A DNA stretch of 64,000 bases, from assembly GCF_900114605.1 (NCBI RefSeq), contig NZ_FOTP01000001.1, positions 1,601,290-1,665,289 of the forward strand. Reading direction: 5' to 3'. Both the position numbers and the translations under genes were made by a program. How positions within the stretch are numbered: position 1 is the stretch's first letter; each line of letters starts with the position of its first letter. This stretch comes from Bradyrhizobium sp. NFR13. GTDB lineage: Bacteria > Pseudomonadota > Alphaproteobacteria > Rhizobiales > Xanthobacteraceae. Shown here in pieces: positions 17,403-25,796 of this stretch. A model generated the notes under the pieces. It saw only the letters and a list, made by a program, of their open reading frames with translations, was not told where the DNA came from and did not search any database.

Positions 17403-18103
17403 TGTGGTTGAGAGTGATTCTGATTCCGGTCGCATTGTCGTGCCTGACCGGTTGCGCGAGCAATCTCGCTGAGGTTGGTCAGGCGCCCTACATGTCGCCG
17501 ATCGGCAACGGCATGCAGGTTGATGCGCGCGCAATTCCGATCGAAAGGCGGGCCTATGGCAGCGCGGGTCCTCACTCGATCTGGAATGATCGCAAGGACC
17601 TCTACCGCGATTCCCGGGCAACGCGGGTCGGTGATCTTCTGACCGTGAACATCCTGATGAACGACAAGGCGATCCTCGACAACAAGACGGATCGATCGCG
17701 GGACTCGCAGATCAAGGTGGAATCCGATTACTCGGCCAATATTGCCAAATGGATCTCGGCGGGAAATTTCGACACCAACGTCAAATCCCAATCATCGAAC
17801 AAGGGCGCTGGCAAGATCGACCGCAATGAAGAAGTCCGTTTCTCGGTGGCGGCTGTCGTTGTCGACGTACTCCCGAACGGCAATCTCCTGGTCAGCGGTT
17901 CGCAGGAGATGCGCGTCAATTACGAAATGCGCATCGTCAATGTCGGCGGCATCGTGCGCCCGATCGATATCAGCCGTAACAACACCATCGCCTATGAGAA
18001 GATCGCCGAAGCCCGCATTTCGTATGGTGGGCGCGGCCGGTCCATGGAAGTGCAGCAGCCGAACTGGGGCCAGCAGGTCTACGACCAGGTCGCGCCGTTC
18101 TGA
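17399..18103 (+). CDS. flgH: Flagellar L-ring lipoprotein FlgH
   Basis: 234 residues. Lipoprotein signal with lipobox CLTGC (Cys near residue 19), then the FlgH patterns GSLWnd-like SIWNDRKDLYRDSRATRVGD and LLTVNILMNDKAILDNKTDR, and a C-terminal LVSGSQEMRVNYEMRIVNVG. It forms the outer-membrane ring around the rod. Its start overlaps motE. Confidence 0.94.
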   Translation: MMWLRVILIPVALSCLTGCASNLAEVGQAPYMSPIGNGMQVDARAIPIERRAYGSAGPHSIWNDRKDLYRDSRATRVGDLLTVNILMNDKAILDNKTDRSRDSQIKVESDYSANIAKWISAGNFDTNVKSQSSNKGAGKIDRNEEVRFSVAAVVVDVLPNGNLLVSGSQEMRVNYEMRIVNVGGIVRPIDISRNNTIAYEKIAEARISYGGRGRSMEVQQPNWGQQVYDQVAPF

Positions 18104-18115
18104 TGAGGATCGCTC

Positions 18116-18601
18116 ATGGCCGATGATACCGCGAATGAAGGCCAACGCCCTGGGTTCATGCAGTGGTTTGGCGCCCTGCTGCTCGTCACCGCGCTCTCGA
18201 TCGGGGCAGGAGCGCTGGCAAGCCTGCATCTGATGTCGACCTTCCAGCGCATCAGTGAAAGCCGCAAGGAAGTCCAGGAGAAGCCAATCTCGTCGGCCTT
18301 CAATGCCAATGATCGTCTGCGCAAGATCACACCGGTCGTAACCAATCTGGCGGCGCCGCCAAATGCCTGGATCCGCATGGAGGCATCGGTCGTGACCGAT
18401 AAACTGACCGAGGAAGAAGCGAGTATCGTGGTCGCCCGCATCGGTGAGGATGTTGCAGCCTATCTACGCACGCTCACACCTGCGCAGATTGAAGGCGCCC
18501 GCGGCCTGCAATATCTGCGCGAAGACCTGAATGAGCGCGCGCTCACGCGTTCGAGCGGAAGGGTTCGCGAGTTGATCATCGAGACGCTGGTGGTGCAATG
18601 A
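18116..18601 (+). CDS. fliL: Flagellar basal body-associated protein FliL
   Basis: 161 residues. A single membrane helix (about 19-40: LLVTALSIGAGALASLHLM) is followed by a periplasmic FliL domain (ITPVVTNLAAPPNAWIRMEA and LRTLTPAQIEGARGLQYLRE), ending in a conserved-like LIIETLVVQ. FliL rings surround stator units. Its stop overlaps the fliP ATG. Confidence 0.9.
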   Translation: MADDTANEGQRPGFMQWFGALLLVTALSIGAGALASLHLMSTFQRISESRKEVQEKPISSAFNANDRLRKITPVVTNLAAPPNAWIRMEASVVTDKLTEEEASIVVARIGEDVAAYLRTLTPAQIEGARGLQYLREDLNERALTRSSGRVRELIIETLVVQ

Positions 18602-19332
18602 AGCGTATCATTCCGCTTCTGCTCCTGGTGCTTCTGCCAACGGCTGCAGCGGCGCAGGTTCCGGATCTGTCGACCTTGCTTCCGCAGGGCGAGGGTAGCG
18701 CCAGCGGCCGAATCATCCAGATGGTCGCACTGCTGACGGTGCTGTCACTGGCACCGGGCCTGCTCATCATGGTGACGAGCTTCACGCGATTCGTCGTCGC
18801 ACTCTCATTCCTGCGCACGGGGCTTGGCCTGCAGACCACCCCGGCCAATATCGTAATGATCAGCCTCGCGCTGTTTCTCACATTCTACGTGATGGCGCCG
18901 ACTTTCGATCGCGCGTGGGTGAATGGCCTTCAGCCACTGATGAAGAACGAGATCACCGAGCAGGAAGCCTATTCGCGGGTCACCGATCCGTTCCGCGATT
19001 TCATGCTGCAGCATGTGCGTGAGAAGGATCTACAGACCTTCGAGAATCTCGCTGCCGAGAGCATGAAGATCAAACTCGAAGGTCAGCGGATCGATCTACG
19101 AATCATCATCCCGGCTTTCATGGTGTCGGAGCTGCGCCGCGCATTCGAGATCGGCTTTCTCGTCGTCATGCCGTTCCTGGTGATCGATATGATCGTTGCC
19201 ACGCTGACCATGTCGATGGGCATGATGATGATGCCGCCCACGGTGTTCGCGCTACCGTTCAAGGTACTATTCTTCGTATTGATCGACGGCTGGAATTTGC
19301 TCGCAGTTGGTCTTGTGAAGTCGTTCCTCTAG
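18598..19332 (+). CDS. fliP: Flagellar export gate protein FliP
   Basis: 244 residues. Signal peptide (LLLLVLLPTAAAAQ), then the strongly conserved TVLSLAPGLLIMVTSFTRFV and VIDMIVATLTMSMGMMMMPP. FliP forms the export-gate pore with FliQ and FliR, which are encoded in two other operons here. No fliO-like gene is seen next to it. Last gene of its operon; a long dyad begins at its stop codon. Confidence 0.95.
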   Translation: MKRIIPLLLLVLLPTAAAAQVPDLSTLLPQGEGSASGRIIQMVALLTVLSLAPGLLIMVTSFTRFVVALSFLRTGLGLQTTPANIVMISLALFLTFYVMAPTFDRAWVNGLQPLMKNEITEQEAYSRVTDPFRDFMLQHVREKDLQTFENLAAESMKIKLEGQRIDLRIIIPAFMVSELRRAFEIGFLVVMPFLVIDMIVATLTMSMGMMMMPPTVFALPFKVLFFVLIDGWNLLAVGLVKSFL

Positions 19333-19374
19333 ATCATTTGATTCATCACAAGGTAAGTGACGAATCAAATGATC
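19332..19374 (+). terminator. Perfect 13-bp inverted repeat after fliP (terminator or operator)
   Basis: GATCATTTGATTC (19332-19344) and GAATCAAATGATC (19362-19374) match perfectly. Inside, TCAC (19346-19349) pairs with GTGA (19357-19360) around AAGGTAA. It starts within the fliP stop codon. There is no T-run after it, so RNA 3'-end protection or protein binding is as likely as termination. Confidence 0.5.
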
Positions 19375-19421
19375 GCTGTTAACTATACGAGCCGCCGCTC
19401 CCTTCAGCTTTGGGTAAGGTT

Positions 19422-19437
19422 TGGCGGCTAGCTTGCA
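19422..19437 (+). promoter_or_regulatory. Sigma-54-like -24/-12 promoter before fliC
   Basis: TGGCGGCTAGCTTGCA has the invariant GG and GC with 10 bp between them and a full TTGCA at the -12 side; the -24 side departs from the usual TGGCACG. Transcription would begin near 19448, giving a leader of roughly 105 nt. Confidence 0.4.
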
Positions 19438-19449
19438 ATTCACGACAGG

Positions 19450-19553
19450 TTGGGTCGATCAGATATCGACATCCCAAAGGCATGATGCCGCCCTCTCGTA
19501 CCGGTGAAAGTCCGGTATGTCCCCAGCAAATCAATCAAATTAAAGGGACATAC
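19450..19553 (+). promoter_or_regulatory. Structured flagellin leader RNA with buried ribosome-binding site
   Basis: Three stems are visible. TTGG+GTCGAT (19450-19459) pairs with ATCGAC...CCAA (19465-19477). TACCGG (19499-19504) pairs with CCGGTA (19512-19517). GTATGTCCC (19515-19523) pairs perfectly with GGGACATAC (19545-19553). The last stem holds the only Shine-Dalgarno sequence (AAAGGGA) and ends one base before the ATG at 19555; its 21-nt loop is A-rich and unstructured. Stems two and three share three bases, allowing a switch. FlbT, encoded in the cluster, is the obvious candidate ligand. Confidence 0.65.
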
Positions 19554-19554
19554 G

Positions 19555-20808
19555 ATGTCTAGCTTGATGACCAACTCCCAGGCCATGACCGCGCTGCAGA
19601 CCCTGCGCTCGGTCGATGCCAACCTCTCCACCACGATGAACCGCATCTCGACCGGCTATCGCGTGTCGACCGCTTCGGACAATGCCGCTTACTGGTCGAT
19701 CGCCACCACGATGCGTTCGGACGTTCAGGCTCTGGGCGCCGTGCAGGACGCTCTCGGTCTCGGCGCTGCGACCATCGACACCATGTATACCGGCCTGAGC
19801 GCCACGGTTGACGTCGTGTCGTCGATCAAGGCCAAGCTGGTTGCTGCCCGTACGCCGGGCGTTGACCGCGCGAAGATTCAGAGCGAAATCACCGAACTGC
19901 AGAAGCAGCTGAAGAACACCGCCGACAGCGCGGTTTTCAACGGTGAGAACTGGATCTCGGGTGATTCGAGCAGCGCCAGCTACAACGCGACCAAGAGCGT
20001 CGTGTCGTCGTTCTCCCGCGCCGGCGGCGCCGTCCAGATTGACACGCTCTCGGTCGACCTCAATGCGATCAAGCTCTACGACGCGAATGTTGACACGGCC
20101 TATATTGCCCAGACGTTCCCGACGGGTACCAGCACGGCCTATGCTGCTGCCACCGACGTCGGCGGCAACATCACGGTGACCGTCGGTGCCGCTGCGGCGA
20201 TCAACGTCTCGATCGCCAAGGGGTCGTCGATCAATGACGTTGCCGCGGCGATCAACTCGCTCGGCATCGATGGTCTCACGGTCGGTATCGCGGGCAATGG
20301 CACGCAGCTCGCATTCAAGAGCCGCAACGACGCCAACGTTGTGATCGATGCCAGCGTTGCCGGCTTCGGCGCCGCTGTCACACTGACCGCGCTTGCCGCG
20401 CCGCTCGACTCCAAGAAGGGCGTTCTCGACGGCACCATGGACGCCTATACCGGCACTGCCTGGGAAACCTTCAGTGTTTCGTCGATGGACATCTCGAAGC
20501 TCACCGACAACGCGGCGGACCTCGCCAAGCTCGAGACCTACATTGCGGGTACCGACAAGGCACTGGCCAAGATCACTGACTCCGCCACCAACCTCGGCGC
20601 CATCAAGAACCGCATCGGCCTGCAGCAGAACTTCGTGAAGACCCTGACCGACTCGCTCGATCGCGGTATCGGCCAGCTCGTCGACGCAGACATGAACGCC
20701 GAATCGACCCGCCTCCAGGCCTTGCAGACGCAGCAACAGCTGGGCATTCAGGCGCTGTCGATCGCCAACGCCGGCAGCCAGAGCATCCTGTCGCTGTTCC
20801 GCGGCTAA
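19555..20808 (+). CDS. fliC: Flagellin
   Basis: 417 residues. The filament subunit. N-terminal D0/D1 (TNSQAMTALQTLRSVDANLS, then RISTGYRVSTASDNAAYWSI) and C-terminal D1/D0 (LQTQQQLGIQALSIANAGSQ ending SILSLFRG) are canonical, with a variable Thr/Ala-rich centre. ATG at 19555 after AAAGGGA; the frame is open further upstream but only through the leader. It is monocistronic, between a dyad and a strong terminator. It is the only flagellin in the window. The long antisense frame is a codon-bias shadow. Confidence 0.95.
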   Translation: MSSLMTNSQAMTALQTLRSVDANLSTTMNRISTGYRVSTASDNAAYWSIATTMRSDVQALGAVQDALGLGAATIDTMYTGLSATVDVVSSIKAKLVAARTPGVDRAKIQSEITELQKQLKNTADSAVFNGENWISGDSSSASYNATKSVVSSFSRAGGAVQIDTLSVDLNAIKLYDANVDTAYIAQTFPTGTSTAYAAATDVGGNITVTVGAAAAINVSIAKGSSINDVAAAINSLGIDGLTVGIAGNGTQLAFKSRNDANVVIDASVAGFGAAVTLTALAAPLDSKKGVLDGTMDAYTGTAWETFSVSSMDISKLTDNAADLAKLETYIAGTDKALAKITDSATNLGAIKNRIGLQQNFVKTLTDSLDRGIGQLVDADMNAESTRLQALQTQQQLGIQALSIANAGSQSILSLFRG

Positions 20809-20830
20809 TCGCTCTCGTATCGTGAATAGG

Positions 20831-20863
20831 AATGGCCGCGACCCATCAAGGTCGCGGCCATTT
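20831..20863 (+). terminator. Rho-independent terminator after fliC
   Basis: AATGGCCGCGACC (20831-20843) and GGTCGCGGCCATT (20850-20862) form a perfect 13-bp stem around CATCAA, followed by TTC. Strong GC stem fitting a highly expressed flagellin mRNA. Confidence 0.85.
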
Positions 20864-20881
20864 CGCTTTCCGGCTCACCGT

Positions 20882-20896
20882 AACCCTCGGACAAGC
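20882..20896 (+). promoter_or_regulatory. Flagellar 15-bp motif before fliF
   Basis: AACCCTCGGACAAGC matches the consensus core CCTCGGACAAGC in full and ends 41 nt before the fliF ATG. A separate perfect dyad, AATCGAT-G-ATCGATT (20902-20916), lies just downstream. Confidence 0.65.
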
Positions 20897-20937
20897 TTCA
20901 CAATCGATGATCGATTCGGAAGTGGGCAGGGGTATTT

Positions 20938-22581
20938 ATGGTCAATCGTGAGCACGCGCAGAAGCTCTGGAACAATCTGCTTGAGCTGGGTACGAAGCGT
21001 CTCATTCTGCTCGCGGTGGTCGGCGCTGCTGTATTCGGCGGCGTTGGCGGCGGCGCATACTATATCAGCCGGCCGGAATACAATGTTCTCTATTCGGGTC
21101 TCAGCCGTGAGGACGTGACGCGTGTCAGCTCGGTGCTGCGCGACGCGAACGTCGCTTTCGATCTGAATACGGCGGGCGATACCGTCTATGTTCGGCCCGG
21201 ACAGACGGCGCAGGCACGTACGCTGCTGGCCGACAAGGGCCTGCCCAGCGTCACTGGCGGTGGTTATGAGCTGTTCGACAAGATTGGCTCGCTCGGCCTG
21301 ACGTCGTTCATGCAGGAAATCACGCGCGTGCGAGCGCTCGAGGGTGAGATTGCGCGGACGATCCAGGTTCTCAAAGGGGTCAAGGCTGCGCGCGTCCATA
21401 TCGTGATGCCTGCGCGTGGCTCGTTCCGGCGCGAGCAGTCACCGCCGTCGGCTTCGGTTGTATTGCGAACGGATGGCCCGGCAGATGCGCGCACGGCACG
21501 CTCCGTGCGCCATCTCGTAGCTGCTGCCGTGCCAGGAATGACCGCGGACAAGGTCACCGTGCTCGACAGTGACGGTTCGTTGCTTTCGGACGATGACGGC
21601 AGCGGCAGCGTCGGGGCAACGCCGACCACGATGGCCAATTTGCAGAAGGTCGTCAGCCGCTCGATTCAGGAGAATGTGAGCCGGGCGCTGACGCCCTACC
21701 TGGGGCTCGATAATTTCGAGGTCAGCGTTGCCACCCAGCTGTCGACTGACAAGAAACAGACCAACGAGACGACCTACGATCCAGATTCGCGGGTGCAGCG
21801 CTCTGTGCGCGCTGTGCGAGAGAAGGAAACGTCGCAGAGTCTCGATCGACAGCAGCCGACGACCGTTCAACAGAACCTGCCGGATCAGCAGGTTAACGCG
21901 ACTGGTGCCAAGAATCAGAATGATGAAAAGCAACGCCGCGAGGACATCACCAATTACGAAGTGTCGTCGAAGACGGTAACGACCACGAGCGATGGTTTCG
22001 TGGTGAACAAGATGTTCCTCGCTGTTCTGGTCAACCGGCCGCGCCTCATTGCGAGCCTTGGCGACAAGGTGAGCGATGCTGCGATCGAAGCCAAGGTTGC
22101 GGAGATCTCGCAGATTGCTGCGACCGCAGCTGGTATCGATCGCCCGCGCGGCGACCAGATTCAGGTTTCGGCGGTCGAATTCATGGAAGGTGCGCGCGAT
22201 CTGGCGCCGGTACCGTCAATCACCTTCACAGAGGTGATGATGCGTCAGGCGGGCAGTCTTGTGAGTGCCATCACCATCCTGGCCGTGGCCGGCATGCTGA
22301 TCTGGTTTGGTCTGCGCCCGGCGATCAATACGATTTTGGCGAGCGCGAAGACCGACGAGACAACGCAGTTCCAGGCGGAGACGAATGCGCTGCTCAGTGG
22401 CGGCAGCACGATGGCGACCGCGGCATTGTCAGGAGGCGAGCCTCCGCCCAACCTCATTCAGGACGTCTCGAGCAATATGCAGAACACGCCGCAGAAGCGG
22501 CTGGAGCAGATCATTCAGCTCGATGAGAAGCAAGCGGCGGCGATCCTCAAGCAATGGATCAGACAAGAGGAAGCGGTATGA
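20938..22581 (+). CDS. fliF: Flagellar MS-ring protein FliF
   Basis: 547 residues. Two membrane helices (about 20-42: LILLAVVGAAVFGGVGGGAY, and about 440-460: SAITILAVAGMLIWFGLRPA) frame a periplasmic ring-building region (YNVLYSGLSREDVTRVSSVL and VKAARVHIVMPARGSFRREQ). The C-terminal tail that binds FliG is present (LEQIIQLDEKQAAAILKQWI). Start of the fliF-fliH-motB-motC-fliK unit. The stop overlaps the next ATG. Confidence 0.95.
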   Translation: MVNREHAQKLWNNLLELGTKRLILLAVVGAAVFGGVGGGAYYISRPEYNVLYSGLSREDVTRVSSVLRDANVAFDLNTAGDTVYVRPGQTAQARTLLADKGLPSVTGGGYELFDKIGSLGLTSFMQEITRVRALEGEIARTIQVLKGVKAARVHIVMPARGSFRREQSPPSASVVLRTDGPADARTARSVRHLVAAAVPGMTADKVTVLDSDGSLLSDDDGSGSVGATPTTMANLQKVVSRSIQENVSRALTPYLGLDNFEVSVATQLSTDKKQTNETTYDPDSRVQRSVRAVREKETSQSLDRQQPTTVQQNLPDQQVNATGAKNQNDEKQRREDITNYEVSSKTVTTTSDGFVVNKMFLAVLVNRPRLIASLGDKVSDAAIEAKVAEISQIAATAAGIDRPRGDQIQVSAVEFMEGARDLAPVPSITFTEVMMRQAGSLVSAITILAVAGMLIWFGLRPAINTILASAKTDETTQFQAETNALLSGGSTMATAALSGGEPPPNLIQDVSSNMQNTPQKRLEQIIQLDEKQAAAILKQWIRQEEAV

Positions 22582-23273
22582 GCGCAGAGCAAGTCGCACG
22601 TCTGATCGCCGATTTCGATCGACCGGAGCCACCAAAGACGCGCAGCCGCGTCGTTCCGTTCGACCATCTGCATCACTCTAGCGTGCAGCCGCAACATCAG
22701 CCGCTTTTGCAGAAAGCAAAGCAGCAACCGTCGTTTCAACCGCAGCCGCAGATGCAGCCAAAGTCGTCTCCCGTGCAGGAGGATGATGGCTATGAGCGCG
22801 GTCGCGCTGAAGGCTATGCGAGCGCACTCGCCGAGTTCGAACGGCGCATGGAGCAGGAGAAGCAGGCACTTGCGGCGCAGGCTGCCGAAGAACGGCAGCA
22901 ACTGCTCAACGAGACCGCGGCCAAGCTCGCCGGGGATATCGCCGAAATGGGCGATCAGTTGCAGGGAAGAATCGCTGGCGTAGCTGCTCGGCTCCTCGAG
23001 CCGCTCATCAGTAGCGCTGTGCAGAAACAAGCGGTCACTGCGTTCATCGAACATTTGTCGTCGATCACAACCGATAGCCGTCGCCCGGTTCTACGCATCA
23101 CTGGCCCATCGGAGCTGCTCGAATTGATCCGCAGCAAGCTCGGCGTCCGCGCCATTGCGTCGGAATTGCGTGCCGGCCTCGAAGCAGAAGCGTCGATCGT
23201 CGTTGATCAGATCGTGCTTGAAACTCAGCTCAAGGTCTGGACCGAGCGATTGAAGATGGCGGTCCAGAGCTGA
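22578..23273 (+). CDS. fliH: FliH-like flagellar assembly protein
   Basis: 231 residues. A Gln/Pro/His-rich N-terminal part (FQPQPQMQPK) is followed by the FliH-like EDDGYERGRAEGYASALAEF, a coiled coil (RRMEQEKQALAAQAAEERQQ) and a C-terminal globular part (VLRITGPSELLELI, VVDQIVLETQLKVW). FliH is the stator of the FliI ATPase. The gene overlaps fliF by 4 nt, a conserved location for fliH. Sequence is divergent, so the call rests partly on context. Confidence 0.7.
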   Translation: MSAEQVARLIADFDRPEPPKTRSRVVPFDHLHHSSVQPQHQPLLQKAKQQPSFQPQPQMQPKSSPVQEDDGYERGRAEGYASALAEFERRMEQEKQALAAQAAEERQQLLNETAAKLAGDIAEMGDQLQGRIAGVAARLLEPLISSAVQKQAVTAFIEHLSSITTDSRRPVLRITGPSELLELIRSKLGVRAIASELRAGLEAEASIVVDQIVLETQLKVWTERLKMAVQS

Positions 23274-23274
23274 G

Positions 23275-24612
23275 ATGGCCGATCCGCTTCCAACAGAACT
23301 GGTCATCATTCGCCGCCGCAGTTCTCTCGAGAGCGGCGAAACGAAGAACAGCGTCTGGAAGATCGCCTATGCCGACTTCATGACGGCGATGATGGCGTTC
23401 TTCCTGGTGATGTGGCTGATCAATGCCACCAATCAGGAAACACGCGAGAGCGTTGCCACCTATTTCAATCCAATCAAGCTGACGGACTCAACGCCGGATC
23501 GCAAGGGCATCAACGATGCCCGGCGGGTTGACCCCGGCAAGGCCGTGGAAGGCGAGAGCAAGTGGCCGCATCCGGAGCCAGGCCAGCCGACGGATGCGCT
23601 TGCGCGTCCGCAGCCACCGCAGCCTCGCTATGGCGAGGCGACGTTGTTTCGCGATCCTTATGCGGTGCTGTCGGAGATTGCCGGCGGTCCTCCGCGTCCG
23701 GGACAGACCAGCGCGGCGCTCGATCCAAATCGCAAGGAAGGGCTGAAGGGCGGAGAGGCCTATCGAGATCCCTTTGATCCGATCAACTGGCCGATGGCGT
23801 CGATCTCGTCGCTCGAGAAGAAGCTGTCGGGGCGCAAGGACGCCGGCAGCCTCCCATTCGGTGAGGATGTTGCTGCTGCGGCGAGCGAGGGCCAGGAGCC
23901 GCGCCCGCTCGATGCCAAGCCTGATGCCACCGGGTCTCCGGGTCAGGAAATGTCCGGATCGAATTCAACTCCCGCGAAATCCGACAAGCAGGAGGCACCG
24001 AAGCCCGCCGGGTTGTTTGCCGACGATGGCGACAAGCCCAATCCGGCAGCGGGGCGCCCGCAACCGGCGCAGGCTGACAAGACGGCGGCGCCGGCCGACA
24101 AATCGCAGGCACAGCCTGACAAGGCGCCTGCACAGGCCGAGAAGGCCCAGCCGATGGACGCCGCCAAGCTCCAGGCCGCGATCTCGGCAGCACTGGCCGC
24201 GATTGGACCAGCGCATCCGGTAGCCGAAGTGAGGGAAACCCCCGAAGGGCTCCTGATCAATCTGACGGATGACGTGAATTACGGAATGTTCGCCAACGGT
24301 TCGGCCGAGCCCACACCCGGTCTCGTTCGCGCGCTCGACAAGATCACGCCGATGATCGCGCAGAACCGTGGCCAGATCATCGTGCGCGGTCACACTGATA
24401 GCCGCGTCTATCGCACATCAGAATATGACAACTGGCGGCTTTCGACCGCGCGTGCGCATATGGCGTATCACATGCTGGTGCGCGGCGGCCTCGATGCCGC
24501 GCGCGTCGAACGCATCGAGGGTTATGCGGACCGTCGGCCGAAAATTCAGAATGACCCGCTTGCCGCGCAGAACCGGCGGATCGAGCTTCTGATCCGTGCT
24601 CCCGTGCTATGA
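23275..24612 (+). CDS. motB: Flagellar motor stator protein MotB
   Basis: 445 residues, longer than enteric MotB because of a Pro/Ala/Lys-rich linker (about 215-305). The single membrane helix holds the proton-binding Asp34 (KIAYADFMTAMMAFFLVMWL). The C-terminal OmpA-like peptidoglycan-binding domain is clear (GQIIVRGHTDSRVYRTSEYD and RVERIEGYADRRP). Anchors MotA to the wall. motC follows with an ATG-TGA overlap, as in rhizobial motBC. Confidence 0.93.
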   Translation: MADPLPTELVIIRRRSSLESGETKNSVWKIAYADFMTAMMAFFLVMWLINATNQETRESVATYFNPIKLTDSTPDRKGINDARRVDPGKAVEGESKWPHPEPGQPTDALARPQPPQPRYGEATLFRDPYAVLSEIAGGPPRPGQTSAALDPNRKEGLKGGEAYRDPFDPINWPMASISSLEKKLSGRKDAGSLPFGEDVAAAASEGQEPRPLDAKPDATGSPGQEMSGSNSTPAKSDKQEAPKPAGLFADDGDKPNPAAGRPQPAQADKTAAPADKSQAQPDKAPAQAEKAQPMDAAKLQAAISAALAAIGPAHPVAEVRETPEGLLINLTDDVNYGMFANGSAEPTPGLVRALDKITPMIAQNRGQIIVRGHTDSRVYRTSEYDNWRLSTARAHMAYHMLVRGGLDAARVERIEGYADRRPKIQNDPLAAQNRRIELLIRAPVL

Positions 24613-25796
24613 CCAGCGCCAGGATCATTGCAGCAACGCTTCTAGCCTGTCTTGGCAGCGCACATGCGCAGCCGGCCGACGACCAAATGCGCGAGCCATA
24701 TCAGATGGTTCGTTCATTGCAGATGCTGCAAGATCAGATCGCGCGCGGCGACCTTGACGCCCACAATTCTCAACCCGCCCTGCTGAAACGCCTGGGTGAG
24801 AACTTCCTGAAGGCCGATGCCGCCGTCTGGAAAGAGCCGCGCAATTCGCGCGCAGCTGTCACTTTCCTCCTGAGTGGCGGATCGCCGCAAGTGGTCGCGA
24901 GCCTCCGCTCTCGCAACGTGCTGAATATTGACGAGGCCATTGTCGATGGTGCCATCGCCTATGTCGAAGGGCGCACGGAGGAAGCAAAATCGAAGCTTGC
25001 CAATATCAAGCCACGTAGTCTGCCTGCGGCACTCGGCGCGGAGATTGCGCTTGTGCAATCGGCATTGGTTGCGCAGGACGACCTGAAGGTCGCGATCGGA
25101 TTGCTCGACGAAGTGCGATTGATGATGCCGGGCACGCTGGTTGAGGAAGCGGCACTGCGTCGGGAGATTTTCATCGTCGGGCAGGACGACGACTTCGACA
25201 AGTTCGAAGCCCTCGCGGTGCGCTATTTCCGCCGGTATCGGCACTCTATCTACGCGGGCAATTTCCGCCAGCGCTTTGCGCTCTCTGTTGCACGTTTCAG
25301 CTTTGTGCAGCGTCCCGATCGGTTCCCGCGTCTTGTCGCCGTGCTCGATCATCTCGATCGGGCGAGCCAGCGTGCGCTCTATCTCCTGATTGCAAGAACG
25401 GCATTGGTTCGCGGCAAGACTGAAATGACGGTGCTCGCCGCCGACCGTGTATTCGTATTGTCCGATGACGACAGCGCCGAGCGCGTGCGCGCGCGCCTGT
25501 ATCGTGCCGCGGCACGCGTTGCCACATCCGCGCACAGTGCGGCAATCGCCGAGCTTGAGCAGATCGACAAGGCAAAACTATCCGAACGCGATGTCGAGTT
25601 GCAGGCCGCCGCGCTCGCCATTGGACTGAATGTTCGAAAGGCGCTGCCGGAGGCTAAGGCCAAGAGCGACGGAAGCAGCGAAGCGAAGACGGCCATGCGG
25701 CCGCGCATTGATTTCAGCCGCTCTCTCGCCGCCGTCGATCGCGCCCAAAAGCTGCTGGATGCCTCGCAGGAGCAATTAAAGGAGAAAGCCCGATGA
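24609..25796 (+). CDS. motC: Periplasmic motor protein MotC
   Basis: 395 residues. Signal peptide about 1-18 (IIAATLLACLGSAHA), then a mostly helical protein with VVASLRSRNVLNIDEAIVDG and RYFRRYRHSIYAGNFRQRFA. In Sinorhizobium, MotC is needed for motor function, interacting with MotB in the periplasm, and is stabilised by MotE. Both partners occur here. Overlaps motB by 4 nt and fliK by 4 nt. Confidence 0.88.
   Translation: MTSARIIAATLLACLGSAHAQPADDQMREPYQMVRSLQMLQDQIARGDLDAHNSQPALLKRLGENFLKADAAVWKEPRNSRAAVTFLLSGGSPQVVASLRSRNVLNIDEAIVDGAIAYVEGRTEEAKSKLANIKPRSLPAALGAEIALVQSALVAQDDLKVAIGLLDEVRLMMPGTLVEEAALRREIFIVGQDDDFDKFEALAVRYFRRYRHSIYAGNFRQRFALSVARFSFVQRPDRFPRLVAVLDHLDRASQRALYLLIARTALVRGKTEMTVLAADRVFVLSDDDSAERVRARLYRAAARVATSAHSAAIAELEQIDKAKLSERDVELQAAALAIGLNVRKALPEAKAKSDGSSEAKTAMRPRIDFSRSLAAVDRAQKLLDASQEQLKEKAR

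Noticed and set aside
19540..20736. 398-codon open frame antisense to fliC
   Set aside because: It is a shadow of the high-GC flagellin frame: Arg/Gly/Val-rich composition, no domain, no start context, and the sense gene is unmistakable.
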